DNA of 64,000 nt from Brachybacterium avium (GTDB lineage: Bacteria > Actinomycetota > Actinomycetes > Actinomycetales > Dermabacteraceae). The notes below the pieces were generated by a model that worked only from the letters and a program-made list of their open reading frames with translations, had not been told where the DNA came from and did not search any database. Shown one piece after another: positions 18,141-26,638 of this stretch. Location of the stretch: the NCBI RefSeq assembly GCF_002216795.1, contig NZ_CP022316.1, positions 1,860,001 to 1,924,000 on the forward strand, in the 5' to 3' direction. Each line of letters starts with the position of its first letter. Positions within the stretch are counted from its first letter, which is position 1. The position numbers and the translations under genes are program-made.

Positions 18141-19375
18141 GCACCGCCGTCCCCGAGAAGGAGTCCTCTGTGAGCACCACCCCCACACCCCCGCCCGGCA
18201 CGGACATGCTGAGCCAGGAGCACCAGCGCCTGGCCGCAGAGGTCCGCGAGTTCGCCGACGAGGTCGTCGCCCCCGCCAGCTACGAGTACGACACCAAGCG
18301 GCGCCTGCCGATGGAGATCATCGCCCAGATGGGACAGCTGGGACTGTTCGGGCTCCCGATCCCGCGCGACTATGACGGACAGGGCAGGGACTACATGTCC
18401 CTGTGCGTCGCGGTGGAGCAGCTGGCCAGGGTGGACCAGTCCATCGCCGTCACCCTCGAGGCCGGGCTGGGCCTGGGCGCGATGCCGATCCTCAGCTTCG
18501 GCACCGAGGCCCAGAAGGAGCGCTATCTGCCGGCCCTGGCCCGCGGCGAGGAGCTCGCCGCCTTCGGGCTCACCGAGGCCGATGCCGGCTCCGATGCCGG
18601 CGGGACCCGCACCACCGCCCGCCTCGAGGACGGCCAGTGGGTGCTGGACGGGACCAAGCAGTTCATCACCAACTCCGGCACCCCCATCACCTCGCTGGTC
18701 ACCGTCACTGCCGTCACCGGCCAGCGCCGGCGCAGCGACGGACGCACCACTCCGGAGCTGACCAGCATCATCGTCCCGACCGACACCCCGGGGTTCACGG
18801 CCCTGCCCGGCTACGACAAGGTGGGCTGGCACACCTCGGACACCCATCCGCTGCTGCTCGAGGACGTGCGCGTGCCCGAGGAGAATCTGCTGGGGGAGCG
18901 CGGTCGCGGCTTCGCGAACTTCCTGTCCATCCTCGACCAGGGGCGCGTGGCGCTGGCCGCGCTGTGCGTGGGCGCCGCCCAGGGCTGCCTCGAGCAGGCC
19001 GTGGACTACGCCCAGAAACGGGTGGTGTTCGGCAGGACCCTGGGGGAGAACCAGCACATCGCCTTCACCCTCGCCCGCATGCAGTCCCGGGTCGCCAGCG
19101 CCCGTGCCCTGATGCACGAGGCCGCGCGCCGCCTCGATGCCGGGATGTCCTTCAGCCACGAGGCCTCCCTGGCCAAGCTCGTCAGCAGCGAGGCCGCGGT
19201 CGCCAACGCCCGTGACGCCTGCCAGATCTGGGGCGGCAACGGCTTCCTCAACGAGAACGTGGTGGCCCGCCACTACCGCGACTCCCGCGTGCTCGAGGTG
19301 GGCGAGGGCTCCACCGAGGTGCAGCTCGGGATCATCGCCAAGCATCTCGGGTTCCCGAACGCGCTGACCGGATGA
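18137..19375 (+). CDS. Acyl-CoA dehydrogenase (isovaleryl/isobutyryl-CoA type)
   Basis: A flavoprotein of 412 residues, or 401 if the GTG at 18170 with its AAGGAG site is used. FAD/substrate motifs are AFGLTEADAGSDAGGTRT, QFITNSGTPITSLVTV, and a C-terminal QIWGGNGFLNENVVARHYRDSR. The catalytic Glu is probably in LEVGEGSTEVQ, the usual acyl-CoA dehydrogenase position rather than that of animal isovaleryl-CoA dehydrogenase. It would oxidise the acyl-CoA made by the dehydrogenase complex, feeding electrons to ETF. It is the last enzyme gene of the leucine operon. Confidence 0.93.
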   Translation: MSTAVPEKESSVSTTPTPPPGTDMLSQEHQRLAAEVREFADEVVAPASYEYDTKRRLPMEIIAQMGQLGLFGLPIPRDYDGQGRDYMSLCVAVEQLARVDQSIAVTLEAGLGLGAMPILSFGTEAQKERYLPALARGEELAAFGLTEADAGSDAGGTRTTARLEDGQWVLDGTKQFITNSGTPITSLVTVTAVTGQRRRSDGRTTPELTSIIVPTDTPGFTALPGYDKVGWHTSDTHPLLLEDVRVPEENLLGERGRGFANFLSILDQGRVALAALCVGAAQGCLEQAVDYAQKRVVFGRTLGENQHIAFTLARMQSRVASARALMHEAARRLDAGMSFSHEASLAKLVSSEAAVANARDACQIWGGNGFLNENVVARHYRDSRVLEVGEGSTEVQLGIIAKHLGFPNALTG

Positions 19376-19517
19376 GGCGCGATCTCGCAGGCACCGGTGA
19401 GCCGGCGATGCCGTCAGCCGTCGGGCGTTCCACCCGACTTCCTATAGTGTGAGGCGGGGTCGGGTCCGGAACCACGGCGGCCCGTGGAGCTGAGATCGGG
19501 GAGAAGAGGGGAGCGCG

Positions 19518-20261
19518 GTGATGGCTGTGCGTCGACAGGTCCTGCGCGCCGAGGTCGAGGAGCTGATCCTGCAGCGGCTCCTCGAGGCGCGGTGGGCGCC
19601 GGGCTCCCGGCTCAGCATCGACGGGCTGGCCCGGGATCTCGAGGTCTCGCCGACCCCGGTGCGCGAGGCGATGGTCTCGCTGGAGCGCTCCGGACTGGTC
19701 GAATACGTCGCTCTGCGCGGATACGTGGTCGCGCCCCCGCTCGATGCCGAGCACATGACGGAGCTGCTGGATGCGCGCAAGGTCGTCGAGTCGGCGGCGC
19801 TGGGACGCGCCTTCCACGACCACGACGAGCTCGTCGCCGATCTCGATGCGGCCCACCGCGTCCACGCGGAGGTGCTCGCCCGGATCAGCGGCGACGGCAC
19901 CGAGGACTATGCCCTGCTCAACGAGCACTTCCGTGCCGACTGGGCGTTCCACCAGGTGTTCTTCGCCCATGCCGAGAACCGCTACCTGCGCTCGATGGTG
20001 GAGAACCTCAGCACCTACACCCATCGCATGCGGCAGACATGGTCCGGGGGTCCGGAGACCTTCGACGGGCACACCGCCCATCACGAGCACGGCCTGATCC
20101 TGGACATGGTCCGTCAGCAGAACCATGATGGTGCGCTCCGTGCGCTGTCCGCGCATCTCGACGGGGTGCTCGCCCGGTCCCTGAGCGGGGTCGAGGGGCG
20201 TGCGGCGAAGGCTCCGGGGTCGATCGCTGCGGCGGAGAGCCCCGGGAACGCGCGGGGCTGA
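19518..20261 (+). CDS. GntR-family regulator, FCD (FadR-like) subfamily
   Basis: A 247-residue regulator (246 if ATG 19521 is used). The winged helix is APGSRLSIDGLARDLEVSPTPVREAM. The FCD domain has helices with the metal/ligand His residues in FRADWAFHQVFFAHAENRYLR and HTAHHEHGLILDMV. It follows the leucine operon after 142 bp with its own promoter-like TATAGT (19443-19448), so it may regulate that operon in response to an acyl-CoA or acid, but this is only positional evidence. A convergent gene follows 39 bp downstream. Confidence 0.88.
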   Translation: MMAVRRQVLRAEVEELILQRLLEARWAPGSRLSIDGLARDLEVSPTPVREAMVSLERSGLVEYVALRGYVVAPPLDAEHMTELLDARKVVESAALGRAFHDHDELVADLDAAHRVHAEVLARISGDGTEDYALLNEHFRADWAFHQVFFAHAENRYLRSMVENLSTYTHRMRQTWSGGPETFDGHTAHHEHGLILDMVRQQNHDGALRALSAHLDGVLARSLSGVEGRAAKAPGSIAAAESPGNARG

Positions 20262-20300
20262 GACGCACGATCGAACCCGACAGCGGCATGCTGCTGCTGG

Positions 20301-21201
20301 TCAGCGGTCGACGAGCGGATCCTCTGCGGGTTCGGGAAGCGCGCCCGCAGGAATTCCGAGTGCACGTCCAGGCTCCGGGTGACCCCGGCGATGATGTCGT
20401 TCTCGAGCCGGTCGATGCTTCCGGCGAGCACGGACAGCTGCTCATCGATGCTGTGCAGGTTCGCGATCGCCCGCTCCCGCGCCTCCTCGGTGGTGGTGGG
20501 GGCGAGGAAGCCGACGGTGTTCTCGAGCGCGTCCACCAGATCCGGGACGTAGCGGTCGGCCATCCCCTCGAGCAGCATCACATCGGGATCCGAGGCGCGT
20601 CGCGACTGGATGGCCGCAGAACCCAGCAGCGCATCGATCCGCATCAGCAGCGTCTCCGCGTGGTGCAGGATCTGGGAGACCGCTGAGCCGCGGGCACGCC
20701 GCTGCATCCCCGCAGCCGCCGCCGCTGCTGGCGGGAGTCCTTGACGACCTTCTCGAGCATCGTGCGGGTCGCGGCGGGGATCTCCGTCGCGCTGCGGCCC
20801 AGCCGCACCGGTCCCGGCCCGCGGTTGCGGAGCAGGAATGCGCTGCCGCCGCCGACCACGACCGCGATCCCCAGCCCTGCCAGCAGCGGAGCGAGCAGCC
20901 CGGCGCCGCCCACCAGACTGCTCACCCCGAGGGTGAGGAAGCTGCTGAGGCCGACGACACCCGCGAGCACGGAGGGCACGCCGTGGGTGAGCCAGCGACC
21001 GCGACGTCGGCGCGGCACGACCGCCTTCGAGAACGGGGCGTGGATCTTTCCCACCAGCGGTTGCTGCCCGGGCGCCCAGGGCGCGGGGCGCTGCGGGGCG
21101 CGGGGGATGCCCGAGCCGCGACGGGCGGAGGGGCCGGGTCGCGGAGGCATGCCGGTCCGCCGCACCGGCTGCTGCCGCGGCGATCGGTTCTGTGCATTCA
21201 T
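20301..21201 (-). pseudogene. XpaC-like membrane protein, broken by two frameshifts
   Basis: Two overlapping reverse frames together rebuild one paralogue of the XpaC-like protein at 39218-40183. The first covers the Pro/Arg-rich N-terminus and two hydrophobic segments (VPSVLAGVVGLSSFLTLGV, GLLAPLLAGLGIAVVV). The second continues with LLMRIDALLGSAAI and VMLLEGMADRYVPDLVDALE. The join needs +1 nt within about 20705-20745. A second +1 nt at the G run 20334-20336 gives the natural end (PEDPLVDR-like, stop at 20301), and without it the frame runs into the convergent GntR gene. Two single-base losses could be sequencing errors or real decay. Unlike the paralogue it has no telA beside it. Confidence 0.72.
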
Positions 21202-21336
21202 GGGCTATCCGCAGACCTCTCCGAGGGAGCCGAGGCCGACGCCGGACGGTCTCCGACGGTCTCCGCCGGGGATGGTCCTCGGCTCCTCACATCGACGGCT
21301 TCCAGCGTATCGCGGGGCCCGAGAAGCGGCTGGGGG

Positions 21337-22113
21337 CTATCCCCCGACCTGCCCCGACCCCGCGTGCGCGGCGGCGATCTGCAGCAGCTCGAGGTAGCCC
21401 TCCAGCTGCCAGGCGGTGCGGCCCACGAACAGCCCGGTGACGTGCTCGATGCCGAGCAGATCGGCGGCATTGTCGAGGTTGACCGAGCCGCCGTAGAGCA
21501 GCCCGGCGACTCTCCCGGAGTATTCCGCGCCCAGCGCCGCGAAGGGTTCGACGAGCTCCTCTACTGTGGCCGGCCGACCCTTCTCGCCGATCGCCCAGAT
21601 GGGCTCGTAGGCGACCACCACGCAGGAGAGCTCCTGGTCGGAGAGCCCGGCGAGGGCGCCCCGGGCCTGGCGCAGGATGAACTCGGCCGAGCCGCCGGCC
21701 TTCTTCACCTCCGCGCTCTCCCCGATGCACAGCAGCGGGGTCAGGCCGTGGCGCAGGGCGGCGGCGACCTTCAGACGGGTGGTCTCCACGGTCTCGCCGA
21801 AGTGCTCCCGGCGCTCGGAGTGGCCGATCTCGACGATCCGGGCGCCGGCATCCTTCGCCTGCGGCACCGAGACCTCCCCGGTCCATGCCCCGGCATCCTC
21901 CCAGTGGGCGTTCTGTACCCCCAGCAGGGCGGGGGAGTCCTCGCCGAGGATGCCGGCCACCGTGGTGGTGGCGGTGAACGACGGGATCACGAAGGGCTGC
22001 ACGCCGGTGGGCAGCGCCCCGGCGAGATGATCATGCAGGCCCTCGGCCCAGGACCGCGCCTCGGCCAGGGTCTTGGTCATCTTCCAGCTGGTGCCCACCC
22101 ACAGGGCGCTCAT
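21337..22113 (-). CDS. Triose-phosphate-isomerase-family enzyme (tetrulose-phosphate isomerase)
   Basis: A 258-residue TIM-fold isomerase with intact catalytic residues: Lys in GTSWKMTKT, His in EIGHSERREHFGET, Glu in VVAYEPIWAIGEKG, and the phosphate loop LYGGSVNLDNA. The first loop (ALWVGTSWKM) differs from housekeeping TpiA (usually NWKM). Together with the adjacent RpiB-like and DhaKL genes, it matches the LerI/EryH group that isomerises L-erythrulose 1-phosphate in tetritol breakdown. The assignment is by context. It is the last gene of a leftward operon, 140 bp behind the RpiB-like gene with a long hairpin between. Confidence 0.85.
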   Translation of the reverse strand: MSALWVGTSWKMTKTLAEARSWAEGLHDHLAGALPTGVQPFVIPSFTATTTVAGILGEDSPALLGVQNAHWEDAGAWTGEVSVPQAKDAGARIVEIGHSERREHFGETVETTRLKVAAALRHGLTPLLCIGESAEVKKAGGSAEFILRQARGALAGLSDQELSCVVVAYEPIWAIGEKGRPATVEELVEPFAALGAEYSGRVAGLLYGGSVNLDNAADLLGIEHVTGLFVGRTAWQLEGYLELLQIAAAHAGSGQVGG

Positions 22114-22150
22114 GGCTCTCCTTCGTCCCGCGTCGCGGGGCTAAACCGTG

Positions 22151-22211
22151 CCGGATCGTCAGATTCCGTTCCAGGACAGCCCTGGAATTGGTTCGGAACC
22201 TGACAATCCGG
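22151..22211. repeat. 61-bp palindromic dispersed element, copy 1
   Basis: The outer arms 22151-22168 and 22194-22211 pair at 16 of 18 positions. An inner perfect 7-bp stem (TTCCAGG 22169-22175 / CCTGGAA 22181-22187) has loop ACAGC. The right half GGTTCGGAACCTGACAATCC nearly matches a second element at 37072-37130. It lies inside the tetritol operon, so as RNA it would form a long hairpin between the rpiB-like and tpi-like genes. Confidence 0.8.
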
Positions 22212-22252
22212 TGGTCCGGTGGTGCGGTCTGCCCGTGCGCGGGACCCCGGTC

Positions 22253-22723
22253 TCAGGCCTGCTCGAGGGAGCCGTCGTAGGCGCAGATCGCGTCGACCTT
22301 CGCGGCGGAGGAGGAGGCCGGGTCGAACTCGAGGTCCAGCCACACCTTGACCAGCTCCTTCGCGGACTCCAGCCCGATCACGCGCTGGCCCATGCAGAGG
22401 ACCTGCGCGTTGTTCGAGAGCACGGAGCGCTGGACGGAGTACAGGTCGTGGGCGGTCACGGCGCGGACGCCGGGGACCTTGTTCGCCGCGATCGCGACAC
22501 CCAGGCCGGTGCCGCAGATCAGCAGGGCCCGGTCCGCCTCGCCGGCGGCGACCTGCTCGGCCGCTGCGACGGCGACGTTGGGGTAGTAGGTGCCGTCCTC
22601 GGTGCTGCCCACACCGACGTCGAGAACCGACTCGACGCGGGAGTCCGCTTCGAGCAGGGCCTTGAACTCTTCCTTGTAGCCGTAACCGGCGCTGTCGCCG
22701 CCGACGATGATCTTCAGAGCCAT
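22253..22723 (-). CDS. RpiB/LacAB-family isomerase (tetrulose 4-phosphate isomerase)
   Basis: A 156-residue isomerase with the RpiB fold: IIVGGDSAGYGYKEEFKALL at the N-terminus, the active-site CGTGLGVAIAANKVPGVRAV, and NNAQVLCMGQRVIG. The usual RpiB DHAG motif is DSAG here, which is also seen in tetrulose-phosphate isomerases of the EryI/DerI kind that make D-erythrose 4-phosphate. With the neighbouring kinase and TPI-like gene this supports a four-carbon sugar pathway rather than ribose metabolism. A GGAGG-like site (AGGAGG) precedes the ATG. Confidence 0.87.
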   Translation of the reverse strand: MALKIIVGGDSAGYGYKEEFKALLEADSRVESVLDVGVGSTEDGTYYPNVAVAAAEQVAAGEADRALLICGTGLGVAIAANKVPGVRAVTAHDLYSVQRSVLSNNAQVLCMGQRVIGLESAKELVKVWLDLEFDPASSSAAKVDAICAYDGSLEQA

Positions 22724-22791
22724 GAGCTCCTCCTTCGTAGTGGTTATCGCGCTGCTCGAACCAGAGGTGGCAGTCGCGGGTGGTGCGGTGG

Positions 22792-24506
22792 TCAGGACAG
22801 GTGCTGGCCGAGCTCCTGCATGAGGATCGAGAAGGAGATCGCGCCGGGGTCGGGGGTGCCGATCGACTTCTCGCCCAGCACCCGGGAGCGTCCCAGGGAC
22901 GCCGCGATGTCTGCGGTGGCGTCGGCCGCCTCGCGCGCGACCCCCGCCGCCTCCAGGATCGCCTCGGCGGCGTTGTCCCCGGTGAAGGCGGACTCCAGAG
23001 TCTCCCGGAAGGGAGCGGCGGCGTCGACCATGGTCTTGTCACCCACCTGCGCACCGCCCAGGCGCTGGATGGCGTCGATCCCGGCCTCGACCGCGTCCAC
23101 GACGGTGCGGGGCTCGGCCCCGGACCGGTCATCGAACACGCTGCCGGCAGCGATCAGGGCCGCTCCCCAGAGCGCCCCTGAGGTGCCGCCGGCGGACTCG
23201 GACCACGCCTCGCCGGCCCGGACCAGCAACGTGCGGGCCCCGGCTCTGGCCTCGAGGGCCTCCCGCGCGGCAGCCGCCGCGCCCTTGGTGCCATAGGCCA
23301 TGCCCTGGCCGTGGTCGCCGTCGCCGGCGATCGCGTCGATCCGGCCCAGCTCGGCCTCCTCGCGGGCGCAGACGGTCTCGAACAGCTCCAGGACGCCGAC
23401 GATCTTCGCGGCCGCCGTGCGGGACTCCGCGCTCGAGGCGGGCGTCTCGTCGGCGCCGGCCTCCCAGAAGCTGGTGCGGCGGGGACGCGCGGTCCGCGCC
23501 ATCGCGCCGCGGTGGAAGGCGGGGGTGTCCACGGGGGCGAGCCAGTGCTGCTCGAGCTCCTCGTCCAGGAACACCAGGGTCAGGGACAGTCCGGCCATGT
23601 CCAGGCTGGTCACCAGCTCGCCGACCTCCGGGCGGACCGGGGTGATGCCCGCGTCCTCGAGCAGCGCGGCGACCTTCGCGTAGACGACGAAGAGCTCCTC
23701 GTACTTCACGGTGCCCAGGCCGTTGACCAGCACCGCGGCGCGGCCGCGGTAGCCGCCCTCGGTGCGCTCGGGCTGCTCGGCGAGGACCCCCTCGACCAGC
23801 ATCGTCGCGATCTCGTCGGCGGTGCCGAGCGGCTCGTCGCGCACGCCGGGCTCGCCGTGGATGCCCAGGCCCACACCCATCTGGCCGTCCTCGACATGGA
23901 ACAGCGTCTCGGGGGCGCCGGGCAGGGTGGGGCCGTCGAAGGCGACGCCGAAGGAGCGGGTGGCGTCGTTCGCCTTCCAGGCGATCCGCTCGGCCGCCTC
24001 CAGGTCGGCGCCGGCCTCGATCGCGGCGCCGGCGATCTTGAACACCGGCAGGTCACCGGCGATCCCGCGGCGGTCGCGATGGTTCTCGGGGAGTTGGAGA
24101 CGATGTCATCGCTGACCTTGATGATCCGCACATCGATGCCTTCGGCGCGCAGCTTCTCCGCCGCGGCGCCGAAGTGCAGCACGTCCCCGGCATAGTTGCC
24201 GAAGCCCAGGACCACCCCGCCGCCGTTCTCGGCGTTGCGGGCCACGGAGTAGACCTGCGAGGCCGAGGGCGAGGAGAAGATGTTCCCGCAGGGGGCCCCG
24301 TGGCCCATGCCCGGGCCCACCCAGCCGGCGAAGGCGGGGTAGTGACCGGAGCCGCCGCCGATCACCAGTGCGGGCTGGCCCGCCGGGGTCTCGGTCGCGC
24401 GCACCACGCCGCCGTGCACGACCGCGACGTGATCGGGATGGGCGGCGGCGAGGCCCGCGACCGCGTCGGCCGCGAACTGCGCGGGGTCGTTGAAGAGGTA
24501 CGTCAT
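22792..24506 (-). pseudogene. DhaK-DhaL fusion kinase (erythrulose/dihydroxyacetone kinase type), frameshifted
   Basis: The N-terminal DhaK part starts at ATG 24506 (GGAGG site) with VIGGGSGHYPAFAGWVGPGM. The rest continues in another frame from RRGIAGDLPVFKIAGA, with the covalent-substrate His in GLGIHGEPG, and ends in a DhaL ATP domain (AIAGDGDHGQGMAYG). One extra nt in the G4 run at 24088-24091 joins them into a normal 572-residue protein. In tetritol clusters such DhaKL proteins phosphorylate L- or D-erythrulose. Everything else is intact, so the shift may be a base-calling error. It heads a leftward operon with the two isomerases. Confidence 0.82.
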
Positions 24507-24591
24507 CGTGTTTTCCTCCGAGAGCCGCCGAGTGGGGTGCCGACGGCAGTAGTCGTGGGCGGGTCCGGGGGACGCCCGCATCTTCCAGTAA

Positions 24592-24641
24592 TCCTATAGG
24601 AACGCACCCCCTTCCTCTAGTCCCATCTATCCTATAGGATA
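24592..24641. promoter_or_regulatory. Two palindromic operators between the tetritol operons
   Basis: TCCTATAGGA (24592-24601) and TATCCTATAGGATA (24628-24641) are perfect palindromes with the same core, centred about 38 bp apart, in the 170-bp divergent gap between the DhaKL gene and the TIM-barrel isomerase gene. A third near-identical site is at 26513-26524. The A/T-rich sites probably bind one dimeric regulator controlling both directions. The regulator gene is not adjacent. Confidence 0.7.
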
Positions 24642-24676
24642 TGCCTCAGACACTTTCGCTCGATGAAGGGACAACG

Positions 24677-25609
24677 ATGTTCACCGCAGAGAACTGGCCG
24701 ATCGGGGCCAACATGCTCTCGTTCGGCAGCACCACCTCGGACGGCACGCCGACGCTGGAGGCCTCCTCCGCCATCTGGGCCTCCCAGCTGCGCCAGGTCA
24801 AGGAGCTCGGGGTCGACCAGGTCGATCCCACCGACGCCTGGCTCCCGCTCGCGAAGCTCAGCGACGAGCGTCTCGAGGAGTTCCGCCGGGTTCTCGACGG
24901 CGAGGGCATGTCCCTCTCCTCGATCTCCATGACCCGCAGCTCCGTGGTCGACGTCGAGCGGGGGGAGCAGAACCTCGCCGATGCACACCGCTTCATCGAG
25001 CTCGCCCCGAGCTTCGGCGTGACCGTCGTGAACACCGGCTTCATGCAGGCCCTCACCGGGAAGCAGGCGAAGGCCATCTGGTTCTGGCTCGAGGACGGGC
25101 ACGTGGACGATCCGGCGCTGCGCGACCTGGCCATCGAGCGGGTCCGTGAGCTGGGCGACGCCGCGGCATCGCAGGGCGTGCAGCTGAGCCTGGAGATGTA
25201 CGAGGACACCTACGTCGGCACCGCCGACGAGGCCGTCGCCTTCGTCCAGGACGTCGACCACTCCTCCGTCGGCCTGAACCCGGACCTCGGCAACCTGGTG
25301 CGCCTGCACCGCGAGGTCGAGGCGTGGCCGGAGATGTTCGAGAAGGTCCTGCCGCACTCGAACTTCTGGCACATCAAGAACTACACCCGCGACTACGACG
25401 CCGCGACCGGGGCGTACACGAGCGCCCCGATGCCCCTGAAGTACGGCTACATCAACTACCGCACCGTGATCCGCCGCGCCCTCGAGCTCGGCTACACCGG
25501 CCCGTTCTGCTGCGAGCACTACGGCTCCGACTCCCTCGGCGTGATCGCCGAGAACGTGCACTACATCCGGCAGGTGCTCGCCTCCGCCCTGGCGGAGCAC
25601 CCCGCCTGA
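24677..25609 (+). CDS. Sugar phosphate isomerase/epimerase-family TIM-barrel protein
   Basis: A 310-residue xylose-isomerase-like (AP endonuclease 2 fold) protein. Metal-binding residues are expected in LSLEMYEDTYVG (Glu), GLNPDLGNLVRL (Asp), FWHIKNYTRDYD (His) and PFCCEHYGSDS (Glu/His). Relatives include EryC-type tetrulose-phosphate isomerases and hydroxypyruvate/tetronate isomerases (OtnI), both in four-carbon sugar pathways. The frame is open to 24641, but that ATG lies inside an operator, so ATG 24677 with the AAGGG site is preferred. It is first in a rightward operon. Confidence 0.82.
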   Translation: MFTAENWPIGANMLSFGSTTSDGTPTLEASSAIWASQLRQVKELGVDQVDPTDAWLPLAKLSDERLEEFRRVLDGEGMSLSSISMTRSSVVDVERGEQNLADAHRFIELAPSFGVTVVNTGFMQALTGKQAKAIWFWLEDGHVDDPALRDLAIERVRELGDAAASQGVQLSLEMYEDTYVGTADEAVAFVQDVDHSSVGLNPDLGNLVRLHREVEAWPEMFEKVLPHSNFWHIKNYTRDYDAATGAYTSAPMPLKYGYINYRTVIRRALELGYTGPFCCEHYGSDSLGVIAENVHYIRQVLASALAEHPA

Positions 25610-25641
25610 GCCCCGCCACCCCCGTCGAAGGAGAATCACCT

Positions 25642-26460
25642 ATGACCGCACAGAACCCGCTCATCGAGACCACGACCGTCCAGCCCTTCCCCGCCCGCCG
25701 CACCGCAGTGGTCACCGGCGCCGGCGCCCCTCGCGGCATCGGCCGCCGCGTCGTGCGCAAGCTCGTCGCCGAGGGCTGGAACGTGGCCGCGGCAGACATC
25801 GACGGCGCGGCCGTCGAGGAGTTCGCCGCCGCGCTGAACGCCGAGATCCCCGCCGACTCCGGCGTGAGGGTGGTCGGCGTGGGAGTGGACATCAGCGATC
25901 AGGCCTCGGTCGATGCCGCCTTCGCGCGGATCGATGCCGAGCTGCCGCAGCTGGTGGCGCTGGTGAACCTCGCCGGCATCCCCAGCCCCCACTCGATCCT
26001 CGAGATCACCTCGGAGATCTGGGACCGGGTCATGAACGTCAACGGCAAGGGCACCCTGCTGATGATGCAGGCCGCGGCGAAGCGCATGATCGACGGCGGC
26101 GTCGGCGGCCGGATCGTCAACACCTCCTCGATCACCGCGCTGGACGGCGGCGGCACCTTCTCCAAGACCGGCTATGCGGCGGCGAAGGCCGCGGTGCAGG
26201 GCCTGACCCGCGGCGCGGCCCGCGAGCTCGGGGTCCACGGCATCACCGCCAACGTGATCCTGCCGGGCCCGATCGACACCGACATCATGGGCGGCACCCT
26301 CACCGATGAGCGGAAGGCGGGCATGAGCTCGAACATCCCGCTGCAGCGCGTGGGCCAGCCCGAGGAGGTCGCCGGTCTGATCGCCTTCCTGGTGGGCGAG
26401 GACTCGAGCTTCGTCAGCGGCACCTCGATCAACGTCGACGGCGGCAAGCACATGCACTGA
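25642..26460 (+). CDS. SDR-family oxidoreductase (probable polyol dehydrogenase)
   Basis: A 272-residue classical short-chain dehydrogenase. The cofactor motif is VVTGAGAPRGIGRRVV, and the Asp after the second strand (VAAADIDG) favours NAD. The NLAG-type motif is LVNLAGIPSPH. The catalytic Ser lies in IVNTSSITALDG, and Tyr/Lys in GYAAAKAAVQG. The C-terminus SGTSINVDGGKHM is typical. Its place between a tetrulose isomerase and a hydroxyacid dehydrogenase suggests a threitol/erythritol dehydrogenase. The substrate is inferred only. Confidence 0.88.
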   Translation: MTAQNPLIETTTVQPFPARRTAVVTGAGAPRGIGRRVVRKLVAEGWNVAAADIDGAAVEEFAAALNAEIPADSGVRVVGVGVDISDQASVDAAFARIDAELPQLVALVNLAGIPSPHSILEITSEIWDRVMNVNGKGTLLMMQAAAKRMIDGGVGGRIVNTSSITALDGGGTFSKTGYAAAKAAVQGLTRGAARELGVHGITANVILPGPIDTDIMGGTLTDERKAGMSSNIPLQRVGQPEEVAGLIAFLVGEDSSFVSGTSINVDGGKHMH

Positions 26461-26477
26461 TCCCTCCGAGAATCACC

Positions 26478-26540
26478 GATCCAGTGTGTACTGGATCACA
26501 CCCCTAGCCAATATCCAATAGGATCACTATTGTCGTGATC
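26478..26540. promoter_or_regulatory. Palindrome cluster upstream of the 3-hydroxyacyl dehydrogenase gene
   Basis: Three elements lie in the 178-bp gap. GATCCAGT-GTGT-ACTGGATC (26478-26497) is a perfect 8-bp stem, perhaps the terminator of the previous gene. ATCCAATAGGAT (26513-26524) differs by one base from the tetritol operators at 24592 and 24628. GATCAC-N7-GTGATC (26522-26540) overlaps it. The middle site suggests co-regulation with the upstream operons. Confidence 0.6.
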
Positions 26541-26638
26541 ACTCCACGGACCCGCCCCCGGACGCAGCGGCGGCGGCACGTGGCGGCACAGGCGCCCTCC
26601 TCCGTGACGGCGCACAGCCCGGACGAAGGAGTTCCCGC

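Noticed and set aside
20114..20261. XpaC-like gene overlapping the GntR 3' end
   Set aside because: The overlap arises only from a frameshift; restoring one base ends the gene at 20301, 39 bp away from the GntR gene.
24641..24676. ATG 24641 as start of the TIM-barrel isomerase
   Set aside because: It overlaps the last base of a perfect operator palindrome and lacks a ribosome site; ATG 24677 is better placed.
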